From: Gp1-AA133 sp963850425
Lineage (GTDB): Bacteria > Acidobacteriota > Terriglobia > Terriglobales > Acidobacteriaceae
Direction of reading: 5' to 3'
DNA: 64,000 nucleotides
Assembly (NCBI GenBank): GCA_963850425.1
Contig: CAWKLF010000001.1
Location: 930,001 to 994,000 of the forward strand
This document shows, in pieces, positions 32,798 to 41,855 of this stretch. How positions within the stretch are numbered: the first letter of the stretch is position 1; the number at the start of each line of letters is the position of its first letter. The notes under the pieces are model-generated. The model was not told where the DNA came from. It worked only from the letters and a program-made list of their open reading frames with translations, and made no database searches. The translations under genes were made by a program, and so were the position numbers.

Positions 32798-34000
32798 ATG
32801 TTCAAGAAGTTTTCACAAATCGCAGGAGTGCTGGTCGCGGCGGCATTCCTGGTTTCGAGCGCAGCTGCGCAGCAGGTGCGGGTATTCCGCGACGGCGAAT
32901 CCTGGACCGAGGAAGTCACCGGTTCCCTTACCGCCGGCAAGATTCTTCGTTTGCGCGTTGATTTCGGTTCCGTTCGTGTACAGGGTGGTTCTCAGCAGGA
33001 CATTTCTTACGTGATCCGCACTCGTTCCTATACTTCCAATGAGAAGCAAGCCCGTCGCGAATTCGAATCGTACAAGATCACCGCTAACTCCCAGGGCACC
33101 ACCGCTCTCATTGAGGGGGATTGGCAAGGCGGACGGCATCACCTCTGTTCCGGTGAATTCGTCATCAACGTCCCGCGCAATCTCGAACTGGCAAAACTTG
33201 AGACCAACGGCGGCGACCTGACCGTCAACGGTATCGTGGGCCGGGTGGAAGCGGAAAGCGGCGGCGGCAAGCTGCGCCTCGACGACATTGGCGGTCCTGT
33301 GACCGCGCAAACTGGCGGCGACAGCATTGAAATCGGGACCGTGAATGGCGATTTGCACCTCGAAACCGGAGGTGGGCGGATCAATATTGCGAACGCCAAG
33401 GGCAAGGTAAACGCCACCACCGGCGGCGGCAACATCCTGCTTGTGTCCGGGGCAGGCGGCGCCACGCTCGAAGCGGGTGGCGGCAACATCGAAGTGCGTA
33501 AGTGCGGCGGCAAGCTCAGCGTCTCCACCGGCGGCGGCAACGTCGAGCTTGGGGACATCTCGGGCCCTGTGGAAATTGAAACAGGTGGTGGCAGTATTCG
33601 CCTCGGCTGGGCCAAAGGCGTGGTGCGTGCGGAAACCAGCGCGGGCCGCATCGAACTCAACGGCGTTTCTTCCGCGCACGCCGAGACAGGAGCGGGCGCC
33701 ATCTTAGCCAAATTCATCTCGTCGGCTGGAGATCGCACAGACTCGGTCCTGGAAACCTCGGCGGGCGACATCGTGGTCTACATCGCGGCCGACGTGGCCA
33801 TGACAATTCGCGCGAGCATCGATCTTGCGAACGGCCACAAGATCATGTCGGACTTCAACGACATCCGGGTGACCAGCGAAGGCGGCGACTGGCCCGGCCC
33901 CAAGAGCTTCACGGCGGAAGGCAAGCTGAACGGAGGCGGTCCCACCCTGAAAGTGCGGACGACCACTGGAGACATTAAGTTTTTGCGTGCCAGCAGGTAA
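32798..34000 (+). CDS. DUF4097-type beta-helical repeat protein, secreted
   Basis: A 400-residue protein with a signal peptide (about 1-24). The middle and end (about 125-330) are built of 17-20-residue repeats with a TGGGNI / TGGDSI / SGGGKL core, giving a right-handed beta-solenoid as in the DUF4097 putative adhesin family. There is one cysteine in HHLCSGEF. No enzymatic motif is visible. Its position after the sigma/anti-sigma pair suggests it is a member of that regulon, in the periplasm or at the surface. Confidence 0.82.
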   Translation: MFKKFSQIAGVLVAAAFLVSSAAAQQVRVFRDGESWTEEVTGSLTAGKILRLRVDFGSVRVQGGSQQDISYVIRTRSYTSNEKQARREFESYKITANSQGTTALIEGDWQGGRHHLCSGEFVINVPRNLELAKLETNGGDLTVNGIVGRVEAESGGGKLRLDDIGGPVTAQTGGDSIEIGTVNGDLHLETGGGRINIANAKGKVNATTGGGNILLVSGAGGATLEAGGGNIEVRKCGGKLSVSTGGGNVELGDISGPVEIETGGGSIRLGWAKGVVRAETSAGRIELNGVSSAHAETGAGAILAKFISSAGDRTDSVLETSAGDIVVYIAADVAMTIRASIDLANGHKIMSDFNDIRVTSEGGDWPGPKSFTAEGKLNGGGPTLKVRTTTGDIKFLRASR

Positions 34001-34077
34001 AAGAATCCGCGGCGCGGAGCTGTCCGCGCCGCGAGCTCGACTCAGCAACTAGCTCCAAAATTGCTGGAGGTTCCCCT

Positions 34078-35334
34078 ATGCGCTCGCCCATCCTGTCGTT
34101 CGTTCTTGTCTCCGCTTTGAGCTGGCCCGTCCTGGCTGCCGAATGTCCGGCGGTGGATCGACTTGGCGGCACGTACGCATTCAGCGTCGTGTCCTCCGAC
34201 ACCGGGTTCCCCTCGGATGAAGAGAACACGGGTGCCTACATGGGCGTTGATATCGCCGACGTTACAACCGATCGTCTCTCGGCGCTAAAGCTGAAGGATG
34301 AGCGCGGTGTGGAAGTCACCATGGTCGATCAGGATGCTCCGGCGGGCAAGGCGGGGCTGAAAGAACACGACGTCATCCTCAGCATGAATGGAAGCGAGGT
34401 CGAAAGTGGCGCACAGCTGCGGCGCATGATCCGCGAAACACCCGCGGGCCGGGTCGTCACGTTGGGAGTCAGCCGTGACGGCCAACCGCTCACGCTGAAG
34501 GTTCAGCTTGCTGATCGTCACAAATCGGTCGCCTGGGGTCCGAAACCGAAAGACTTCAAATTCGAGATGCCGAACATGCCCAACATGTCGGATTTCGACG
34601 TTCCCGTCTCGGTTGTCGTGGTGCATTCCTCGATACGCAGCGGCCTGATGGTTGAGAACATCACCCCGCAACTCGGCGACTTCTTCGGCGTGAAGAACGG
34701 TAAAGGCGTCCTGGTGCGCTCAGTCGAGAAAGGCAGCCGGGCAGACAAGTCAGGCTTCCGTGCCGGCGATGTAATCGTGCGCGTCAACAGTCAGACCGTG
34801 AATGACACTAGCGATTTCAGCCACGCCATTCGTTCCACCAGTAGCGGGAGCGTAACCGTGGGCGTGATTCGAGATAAGCGCGAGCAGACGCTCACGCTGC
34901 CCCTTCCAGAACGCAAGGACTCAGGAGGCATGCTCGAAGAGAGTTTCGACACGCCCGATTTTGACGCCGAAGTTCCCATTGACCTGACCGAAATGCGCGA
35001 CCAGATAGCGCAGCTCAAGCCGCAGATGCAGTTTGCCTTGCAGGAATCGATTCGTATGGCGGAGGAAGTGCGCCCGGAAATCGAGAAGGCCCAACGCGAA
35101 GCCCGAGAAGAGTTGGAGCGCGCGAAACCGAAGATCGAGAAGGCGATCAGGGACGCCCAAACCGCCGCGGAGTACATGCGCAGCGAACTCTGCAGCCCGG
35201 AGAGAGAATTCCGCCAGCAAACCCAGAAGCTGCAGAAAGAAGTGCAAAAGCAGCGCCGCGACATCCTGCGTCAAAATCGAAAGCAGATGGAACGCCTGAG
35301 GCACGAGATGCACGGAGACTGGATGCAGATCTAA
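34078..35334 (+). CDS. secreted protein with two PDZ domains and a C-terminal coiled coil
   Basis: A 418-residue protein with a signal peptide (about 1-21). PDZ1 is at about 55-145 (GVEVTMVDQDAPAGKAGLKEHDVILSMNG) and PDZ2 at about 198-280 (GVLVRSVEKGSRADKSGFRAGDVIVRVNS). No trypsin-like domain precedes them, so it is not a DegP protease. The last 110 residues form a long charged coiled coil (EKAQREAREELERAKPKIEKA). It is 77 bases after the DUF4097 gene and probably the last gene of the sigma operon. It is probably a periplasmic scaffold or sensor. Confidence 0.85.
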   Translation: MRSPILSFVLVSALSWPVLAAECPAVDRLGGTYAFSVVSSDTGFPSDEENTGAYMGVDIADVTTDRLSALKLKDERGVEVTMVDQDAPAGKAGLKEHDVILSMNGSEVESGAQLRRMIRETPAGRVVTLGVSRDGQPLTLKVQLADRHKSVAWGPKPKDFKFEMPNMPNMSDFDVPVSVVVVHSSIRSGLMVENITPQLGDFFGVKNGKGVLVRSVEKGSRADKSGFRAGDVIVRVNSQTVNDTSDFSHAIRSTSSGSVTVGVIRDKREQTLTLPLPERKDSGGMLEESFDTPDFDAEVPIDLTEMRDQIAQLKPQMQFALQESIRMAEEVRPEIEKAQREAREELERAKPKIEKAIRDAQTAAEYMRSELCSPEREFRQQTQKLQKEVQKQRRDILRQNRKQMERLRHEMHGDWMQI

Positions 35335-35346
35335 CTTCCCACTTTG

Positions 35347-35399
35347 TCATCCCGAGCGAAGTGAGGCGCCAGCCGAACGCAGTCGAGGGACCTTGCGTT
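35347..35399. repeat. spacer motif TCATCCCGAGCGAAGTGAGG...GTCGAGGGACCTT
   Basis: The spacer after the PDZ gene carries this word and its partial inverted partner (CGAGCGAAGT ... GCAGTCGAGGG). It resembles a dispersed intergenic motif I recall from acidobacterial and other soil genomes. Only one copy is in the window. Confidence 0.4.
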
Positions 35400-35438
35400 G
35401 CTCTCTCTGCCCTAGCTAGCCTTTGAGACGTCCAACAA

Positions 35439-35597
35439 TCACCGCTCCGGCTGGATGCGAGGCTGCGCCTTCAGGGTCGATTGCCGGTTGGAAAAGTTAG
35501 TGCCCACGCTCGACTTCGATTTGGATGCGGAAACTGCGATAAGAGACGAAATCAAGAACGCCGCGAGCAGGGCGATGGCGTAGCGAGCCGCTCTCAA
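35439..35597 (-). CDS. possible small secreted or membrane peptide
   Basis: A 52-codon frame from a TTG at 35597, overlapping the TGA of the diguanylate cyclase gene (TTGA), to a TGA at 35439. The translation has an Arg-rich start, a hydrophobic helix (AIALLAAFLISSLIAVSAS, residues about 7-25) and a polar tail with ...RIQPER, the look of a short exported peptide. The G-rich end of the upstream gene could act as a ribosome site. Short length and a non-ATG start make this tentative. Confidence 0.3.
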   Translation of the reverse strand: MRAARYAIALLAAFLISSLIAVSASKSKSSVGTNFSNRQSTLKAQPRIQPER

Positions 35598-37087
35598 CCC
35601 GCCGCCCCCGCCGCCTTAAAGCTTGTCGGCCCCAGCAACACCCGGTTCCGCCCGCTCTGCTTCGCCGCATAGAGTCCGGCGTCGGCCGACTTCACCAGTT
35701 CATCCCGGGTAGTTCCGTGATCCGGAAAAGTCGCCACCCCCGCGCTGATAGTCACGCGCTGCGGGACGCCCGGAAACTGCCAGTTCTCCACCAGCCGCCG
35801 CAACTTCTCCGCGACGCCCAGCGAGTGCTGGGGATTAGTTTGCGACAGAAGAATCGCGAACTCCTCCCCGCCATAACGGCAAACGACATCGATCTTGCGC
35901 AATTGCTGATGAAACATCGACGAGACCTGGCGAAGCACTTCGTCGCCCAGCAGGTGCCCAAACTCGTCGTTCAAGCGCTTGAATTGATCGATATCGACCA
36001 TCAAAACAGCCATCCCACTCTCAAAGCGCCGCGCGCGGTCGATTTCCTCCACCACCCTCATCTCAAAGTACCGGCGGTTGAAGATGCCGGTAAGCCCGTC
36101 CAGGTAAGCAAGCTGCTTGACGCGTTCCACGTAATGCGCGTTTTGAATGGCAGTTGCGCAGATGTCGGCAACCGCCTCAAGCGACTCCACGTCGCCTTCG
36201 TGGAAAGTTCCCAGGTGCGCGCTCTCGAGCATCAGCACGCCCAGCGTCTGTCCAAAGGAAACCAGCGGAATGCACATGCGTGAGCGCGTTTCCTGGTAGA
36301 AGCCGATGTATTCTGGGCAGGCTCGAACATCCTCTTCGATCAGGGTCTTTCCGGTCGAGAGCGCTTTCCCCCAAAGCCCCGCACCCGCCGGCAATCGCCC
36401 TCCCGATGCTGCGCTGGCAGTGAATTTCCCCTGGCTGGCGCGCAATAGCAAGCCGTCGCCGTCGCGCAGCAGAACCGAAACATGTCCCACCTGGAACGTC
36501 TGCTGAATTACGGCGCAGACCTTGATTAGCAGTTCTTCCTGATCGAGCACCGCCGTGGTCTCGCGCGCGATTGCATTGATGACTTCCAAGTGCCGCGCAC
36601 GTTGCCGCTCCAGCGAATACAACTGCGCGTTCTGCAATGCCATCGACGCTTGCGTCGAGAATAACGTCAACAGGTCAATTGTGTCTTTGTCGAAGTGATC
36701 CAGATTCTTGCTCTGACAGTCGAGAACGCCCACTACTTCATCACGTGCCATCAGCGGTATGGCCAGCTCGGACTTCGTACTGCCCGCAGACGAAATGTAG
36801 TGCGGCTCTTTCGCAACGTCAGGAGAATAAATAGGACGCTTCTGCAGCGCCGCTGTTCCGGTTAGTCCCTCTCCAAGCGGTAAACGGGTCGCCTCGTGTC
36901 CAGGGTCCCAACCAATCTGGCAGCGGGGATAAAGTTCCTGTTTCTCTTTGTCTAACAATAGGATCGCCACGTTCTGCAGATGAAAATAATCGCGTGCGAT
37001 CGCCAGGATCTGCCTCAGGACCTCGTCGAGGTCAAACGTAGACAGAACGGCCTGGCTCGCATCGTAAAGGATGGCGATCTTTTGCAT
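35594..37087 (-). CDS. GAF-GAF-GGDEF diguanylate cyclase
   Basis: A 497-residue cytoplasmic protein. The two GAF sensor domains (about 5-150 and 165-310) probably bind small molecules. The GGDEF domain (about 325-485) has the active-site GGEEF motif and an upstream RxxD (RKID) five residues before it, an intact inhibitory I-site, so c-di-GMP feedback is expected. The LDGLTGIFNRRYFE start and SAGVATFPDHGTTRDELVKSADAGLYAAK ending are canonical. No EAL domain. It is a likely source of the c-di-GMP sensed by PilZ proteins. Confidence 0.93.
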   Translation of the reverse strand: MQKIAILYDASQAVLSTFDLDEVLRQILAIARDYFHLQNVAILLLDKEKQELYPRCQIGWDPGHEATRLPLGEGLTGTAALQKRPIYSPDVAKEPHYISSAGSTKSELAIPLMARDEVVGVLDCQSKNLDHFDKDTIDLLTLFSTQASMALQNAQLYSLERQRARHLEVINAIARETTAVLDQEELLIKVCAVIQQTFQVGHVSVLLRDGDGLLLRASQGKFTASAASGGRLPAGAGLWGKALSTGKTLIEEDVRACPEYIGFYQETRSRMCIPLVSFGQTLGVLMLESAHLGTFHEGDVESLEAVADICATAIQNAHYVERVKQLAYLDGLTGIFNRRYFEMRVVEEIDRARRFESGMAVLMVDIDQFKRLNDEFGHLLGDEVLRQVSSMFHQQLRKIDVVCRYGGEEFAILLSQTNPQHSLGVAEKLRRLVENWQFPGVPQRVTISAGVATFPDHGTTRDELVKSADAGLYAAKQSGRNRVLLGPTSFKAAGAAG

Positions 37088-37333
37088 GCGCTCGAAGAAT
37101 TCTAGCCTTTTAAAAAAAGGTTACGAGGTTCCGAAAGTAACCTTGGGAAAATCAAGCCAAATTGCGGTAATGGAAGGCAATTTTCCTTCGCGACCTTGCG
37201 AAATCCTGGCGATCTTTATGCTTCCAGCTTTTCCTCCGCCCAAGAGCCTGGAACCGCTAACGCCGCGAACAAAGGCCGAGGAGGATGCCAAGAGAGGCCT
37301 GACCCAAGGCAAGGTTGGCGGGCCAGAACCGTG

Positions 37334-37549
37334 TCAGGGCCGCCGATGCCGCCACCATTGTGCCGTACGAATCAACCCAAACGCCACGACGCAGAGCCAG
37401 AAGTCAACGAGCAGCCCCAAGTCGATAGCAAACAAATGGTGCCGGGCAGGCGCAGGGAGCGACGGCATCATGAGGTAGTAAGCCGCGTTGCCCAGCAGCA
37501 CGGCGAACAGCGACTGCAGAAAGTTCGCGATCACCGATGGTTTAGACAC
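37334..37549 (-). CDS. small membrane protein divergent from recG
   Basis: A protein of about 71 residues from the GTG at 37549 (an open frame runs further upstream to 37642). It has two hydrophobic helices (IANFLQSLFAVLLGNAAYYLM and LLVDFWLCVVAFGLI) and a basic WWRHRRP tail. No family was recognised. It lies 91 bases from recG in the opposite direction. The two clean helices in a protein-like frame are the only support. Confidence 0.5.
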   Translation of the reverse strand: MSKPSVIANFLQSLFAVLLGNAAYYLMMPSLPAPARHHLFAIDLGLLVDFWLCVVAFGLIRTAQWWRHRRP

Positions 37550-37640
37550 CGCGCAACCTAAACCGAGCCCTGATCCCACATTCTCACGCGCCTGCCGTTC
37601 TGTCGAACTCCCTGTTACCATTCTGATCGAAACTCGACCC

Positions 37641-39854
37641 ATGCTGGAACTCTCGACGCCGGTTCAGTTCATCAAGGGCATAGGACCCCGGCTGGCGGAC
37701 GTGCTCGCCGCCAAGAGCATTGTGACCGTCGCCGATCTCCTTTTTTATCTTCCATTTCGATACGAAGACCGCCTGAATCCCCGCGGCGTCGCCGAACTTC
37801 GTCCGGGCGAAATGGCGACCGTCATCGCCGAAGTCCGCAACTCAGGACTGTTCCGCACCCGCCGCATGCCCATCTTTCAGATGACGGCTGGACAGGGTCG
37901 CGCACGCCTAAAATGTTTGTGGTTTAACGGTACCTACCTGCGCGACCGTTTCAAGCCCGGGCAGATGGTGGCGCTTTACGGGAAAGTCGAGACCGATCGA
38001 AACGGCGAACTGCAGATCATGCAGCCGCAGTTTGAAATCCTGGGCGACGCTTCCGAGGATGGAGCCAGCGACGCAGTCGACCAGAAGCAGGCCGCCTCGC
38101 TTGAGATTGGCCGCATTGTTCCCATCTACGAGTCGGCGGGGCAGGGCCGCCTTACCGCACGCTGGTTTCGCCGCATCATCCGCAACGCGCTCGAAAGCAT
38201 CCCGCAGACTTTACCCGACCCAATCCCTGCCGCCGTGCGTTCGCGCATGAGCCTCATTTCTCCGATCGAAGCCTTGTGGCAGGTGCATTGGCCTGAGGCC
38301 GGAGAGAGCCTCGCCGATCTCCAGTCCTCGCGCACGCCCGCGCATCTCCGCCTGATCTTCGAGGAACTGTTCTTCGTTGAACTGGGCCTCGAATTCCGCC
38401 GCCGTCAGATGAAAGCGCAGACCGGCATCGCTTTCCGTCTCGATGAGCGGTCGCGCGACGCAATCAAGAAGATTTTGCCCTTTCATCCGACCGCGGCCCA
38501 GAAGCGCGTACTGAAAGAAATCGCCGCCGACATGGTGAAGCCCTATCCCATGCGCCGTCTGCTTCAGGGCGATGTCGGCTCCGGGAAAACGATTGTCGCC
38601 TTCGAAGCCGCAATCATCGCGATTGAAAACGGATGCCAGGTCGCGCTCATGGCGCCCACCGAAATTCTCGCGCAGCAGCATTACTTCTCCGCGCGCCGCA
38701 TCCTGGAAAGCGCCGGATACCGCATCGTCCTACTCACTGGCTCGCTCGAACAGGATCGGAAGCGCGAAATCCGCCGGCACATCGCCCAGGGCAACGCCCA
38801 CCTGATCATCGGCACCCATGCCCTGCTGGAAGAAAGCGTCGAGTTTTCCAAGCTTGGCCTGGTCATCGTCGACGAGCAGCATCGCTTTGGCGTGATGCAG
38901 CGCCTGAAGCTGATGCGCAAAACCAACGAAGACATGCCCGGCGAGAAGCGCTCCAAGGCCGCTGCCAAGCCGGCTCCTCCGAACGGATTAACTGAACCGC
39001 CCGAGCCTGACGTTCTCGTCATGACCGCCACCCCGATCCCCAGAACCCTGGCGCTGACCATCTACGGTGACCTCGACTTCAGTGTCCTCGACGAACTCCC
39101 GCCCGGCCGCACGCCCATTGTCACGCGCCGCATCTCCGACGAGCGCTCGGGAGAAGTCTGGGACTTCGTGCGCAAGCAGGTCGCCGCCGGGCATCAGGCA
39201 TATGTCGTCTACCCCGTCATCGAAGAAAACGAGGAGCGCGAACTGAAGGCTGCACTCAAGATGTACAGGGAACTCAGCAACCAGACCTTCGCCGACCTGA
39301 AAGTAGGCCTCCTGCACGGCCGGCTCGACAACGATTTGAAAGAGCAGGTCATGCGCCGCTTCCAGTCGGGCGAACTCAACATCCTGGTCGCGACCACCGT
39401 GATCGAAGTCGGGGTGGACGTTCCCAATGCCACCGTGATGGTCATCGAACATGCCGAGCGCTTCGGCCTCTCGCAGCTTCATCAACTCCGTGGCCGGATC
39501 GGCCGCGGTTCCGGCAAGTCGTTCTGCATCCTGATGACGGGCGGCAAGGTCTCCGAAGAAGGCGAGCAGCGCCTCGACGCCATGGTGCGTACCAACGACG
39601 GCTTCCAGATCGCCGAACTCGACCTTCAGCTGCGCGGTCCCGGGGAATTCTTCGGCACGCGGCAAGCGGGAATGCCAAGCTTCAACGTCGCCAACCTGAT
39701 CCGAGATCGCCAGATCCTTGAAGCAGCCAAGCGCGAGGCGGCCGCCGTGCTTGCGGGCCCCGCGCCCGAAATTTCCCAGGAGGAGATTGACCGCGCCATC
39801 CGCCACATGCGGGCCCGCTGGCAAACCAGCTTCGGACTCGTTGAAGTCGGCTGA
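37641..39854 (+). CDS. recG: ATP-dependent DNA helicase RecG
   Basis: A 737-residue helicase for fork reversal and Holliday-junction processing. The start is the ATG at 37641, giving the usual LSTPVQFIKGIGPRLADVL wedge-domain opening; the 51 residues of longer frame are spacer. Motifs: Walker A GDVGSGKT, DEQH box (VDEQHRFG), TATPIPRTLALT and a C-terminal QLRGRIGRG block. The wedge domain (about 1-200) is intact. A Lys/Pro-rich insert (about 433-455) sits between motifs II and III. Confidence 0.95.
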   Translation: MLELSTPVQFIKGIGPRLADVLAAKSIVTVADLLFYLPFRYEDRLNPRGVAELRPGEMATVIAEVRNSGLFRTRRMPIFQMTAGQGRARLKCLWFNGTYLRDRFKPGQMVALYGKVETDRNGELQIMQPQFEILGDASEDGASDAVDQKQAASLEIGRIVPIYESAGQGRLTARWFRRIIRNALESIPQTLPDPIPAAVRSRMSLISPIEALWQVHWPEAGESLADLQSSRTPAHLRLIFEELFFVELGLEFRRRQMKAQTGIAFRLDERSRDAIKKILPFHPTAAQKRVLKEIAADMVKPYPMRRLLQGDVGSGKTIVAFEAAIIAIENGCQVALMAPTEILAQQHYFSARRILESAGYRIVLLTGSLEQDRKREIRRHIAQGNAHLIIGTHALLEESVEFSKLGLVIVDEQHRFGVMQRLKLMRKTNEDMPGEKRSKAAAKPAPPNGLTEPPEPDVLVMTATPIPRTLALTIYGDLDFSVLDELPPGRTPIVTRRISDERSGEVWDFVRKQVAAGHQAYVVYPVIEENEERELKAALKMYRELSNQTFADLKVGLLHGRLDNDLKEQVMRRFQSGELNILVATTVIEVGVDVPNATVMVIEHAERFGLSQLHQLRGRIGRGSGKSFCILMTGGKVSEEGEQRLDAMVRTNDGFQIAELDLQLRGPGEFFGTRQAGMPSFNVANLIRDRQILEAAKREAAAVLAGPAPEISQEEIDRAIRHMRARWQTSFGLVEVG

Positions 39855-39955
39855 CCCTACTTACGAACTTTTTACTTGCCCGAGCGCGCGCCCATGAAAG
39901 AACATGATGCCCTCTTACCTGCGCTCGCTCCTGCTCGCGAGCTAAGAGTGACGCT

Positions 39956-40795
39956 ATGGCACAGAGCGCTATCGGCAGTGTTGGCATCATCCTCGCTTGC
40001 ATCGCGGGCGCGTTGTTCACGCTCGCCGTGCTCCGTCACTACTGGGCGCCCAGCACGCGGGTCGCGCACAACGACGTTGTCGGTCCCAATGTTAGCGTCA
40101 TCGGCACAACTTATGCCGTGCTGATCGCCTTCATGCTGTCAGGCGTGTGGGCGAACCTTCAGAACGCCCGGCTGAATGCCGAACAGGAAGCCAACAACCT
40201 GGTCAACATTTTCCGTTTCGCGTACCAGTTGCCGGCGGAATCGCGAACCCAGATTCAAGCCCTCGCCCGCGGATATTGCAATGCCATGATCTACGAGGAA
40301 TGGCCATCCATGACCCGCCAGACCCAGAGCCCGACCGCCCACCGGATCACGCAGCAGCTCTGGCACTCGCTTACCAGCGTTCAGGCGCACAATGCCAGCG
40401 AACAGACCGTCATGGACCACTCGTTATCGGAACTGACCAGCATGACCGAGCACCGGCGCATCCGCTTGCTGCAAAGCCGGCAACAACTTCCACCCCTTCT
40501 GTGGGCAGTTCTGGTGGTCGGTGGAATCGTGACGGTAGGATCGACCTGCCTGTTCGGCGTCGACAATTTCAAGCTGCACATGGTGCAGGTCTTCGAGATC
40601 AGCTTTCTCCTCTCGCTGATGCTCGTCGCGATCGCCTCCATTAATCGTCCCTACCAGGGAGACGTCCACGTAAGCCCGGAAGCATTCCGTTACGCGCTTG
40701 AAACTATGGATGAGCCGGTCCCCGGAACGGAGATCAGCGCACCGCAGAATGCGCCGCAGGCTAACCCGCTGGGGCCAACTCCAAACCATCGCTAG
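39956..40795 (+). CDS. DUF4239 membrane protein
   Basis: A 279-residue protein with four transmembrane helices (about 7-27, 45-65, 180-198 and 213-232). The central soluble part includes a VSVIGTTYAVLIAFMLSGVWANLQ helix and EQEANNLVNIFRFAYQLP, the typical DUF4239 signature, preceding a VWANLQNARLNAEQEANNL stretch. The tail is Pro/Asn-rich. The family function is unknown. It is alone on its strand after recG. Confidence 0.82.
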   Translation: MAQSAIGSVGIILACIAGALFTLAVLRHYWAPSTRVAHNDVVGPNVSVIGTTYAVLIAFMLSGVWANLQNARLNAEQEANNLVNIFRFAYQLPAESRTQIQALARGYCNAMIYEEWPSMTRQTQSPTAHRITQQLWHSLTSVQAHNASEQTVMDHSLSELTSMTEHRRIRLLQSRQQLPPLLWAVLVVGGIVTVGSTCLFGVDNFKLHMVQVFEISFLLSLMLVAIASINRPYQGDVHVSPEAFRYALETMDEPVPGTEISAPQNAPQANPLGPTPNHR

Positions 40796-40809
40796 CGCGA
40801 GGCCGGCCT

Positions 40810-41688
40810 TCAACTCTTTCCGCCGACCACCTGCGCGTGCCCCAGTGCGGCGACCAGCGAAACTCCTCCAATAATGTTGCCGATCAGGGTAGGGATAAAG
40901 AACCGGGCCAGAAAGTCCCAGAACGAGATGGATCCCTTAACCACCAGGAACAACGTAGTCGTTGACCCCGCGATGATGTGGCTGAAACTCCCGATCCCCA
41001 CCAGGTAGGTGATGAGAATAATGATGCTCACCTTCGCGGACTCAGCGGCCGGAAGCAGCCACACCATCAGCGCGATCAGCCACCCGGCGAAGACGGCGTG
41101 CAGCAGCACAATCCCGAAACTTGTCCCGATGTGTGCCTGTGCGGTTTCCATCAAGTACGGCTGCGCGTGCGCCTCGAGCACGGCCATGCGTGCCACGCAG
41201 AGCGCAAACAGGAAGGTTCCCACCAGGTTCGCGCTCAGCACAATTCCCCACAAGCGAAGAACCCGCAGGAATGTACTCGCATCCTTACGCGCCAGCAAGG
41301 GCAGTATCACCGTGAGCGTGTTCTCTGTAAAGAGCTGCTGCCGTCCCAGAATCACGATCAGGAATCCGACACTGTACCCGGCTCTGGAAACCAGTGGCCG
41401 CCATGAACTGTCGGGCAGGTGCGCCATCAGTAGGGTTTCCGCGATAAAGGAAAATCCCATCGATAGTCCGGCCGCCAGTCCCGACCATGCCAGCGCCGCC
41501 GCGGGACGGCTCAGTTCCTCTTCTCCCTCCCGCCGGATGGTCTCGTAAACAACGTGAGCTCCGATAGCCAGTCGCTCCTCGACTTGCTTCTGCTCCGTGC
41601 GGGTCGAGATAGGGCTAGGGTCCCCAGCCTCTCCGTCGCTTTTCTGTTTCACCTTCTTTTTCGGGGACTGTCCGAAGTCGAGTGCCAT
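40810..41688 (-). CDS. formate/nitrite transporter (FNT) family protein
   Basis: A 292-residue protein. The first 60 residues are a charged cytoplasmic extension. The core has six transmembrane segments, with the family landmarks GLAAGLSMGFSFIAE, GRQQLFTENTL and the IAGSTTTLFLVVKG region. It resembles the YfdC-like branch more than FocA or NirC. The channel could carry formate, nitrite, acetate or hydrosulfide; substrate specificity cannot be read. It converges on the DUF4239 gene with a 14-base gap. Confidence 0.88.
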   Translation of the reverse strand: MALDFGQSPKKKVKQKSDGEAGDPSPISTRTEQKQVEERLAIGAHVVYETIRREGEEELSRPAAALAWSGLAAGLSMGFSFIAETLLMAHLPDSSWRPLVSRAGYSVGFLIVILGRQQLFTENTLTVILPLLARKDASTFLRVLRLWGIVLSANLVGTFLFALCVARMAVLEAHAQPYLMETAQAHIGTSFGIVLLHAVFAGWLIALMVWLLPAAESAKVSIIILITYLVGIGSFSHIIAGSTTTLFLVVKGSISFWDFLARFFIPTLIGNIIGGVSLVAALGHAQVVGGKS

Positions 41689-41833
41689 TCAGCCTTCCTA
41701 CGCAGCCATGCGGATTTCTGGGAACATCGATTGCATGGGATGATCCTGCGCGTACATAAGGATGGCGGAAAAATGGTCCGGATGGCGAATTGCCCGACTA
41801 CGCCCTTAGATTTCGGATCAGACTTGTAACCCA

Positions 41834-41855
41834 AGGCTCGTCTACTGACGAGCCT
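41834..41855 (-). terminator. hairpin at the end of the metallopeptidase gene
   Basis: A 9-bp perfect inverted repeat (AGGCTCGTC / GACGAGCCT, loop of 4) overlaps the stop codon. The following sequence has no T-run, so it could be a processing or attenuation hairpin rather than an intrinsic terminator. Confidence 0.4.

Noticed and set aside
37071..37478. Plus-strand 135-codon frame between the cyclase and recG
   Set aside because: Overlaps a more plausible minus-strand membrane gene; residues are Pro/Arg/Ser-rich, without motif, and no ribosome site.
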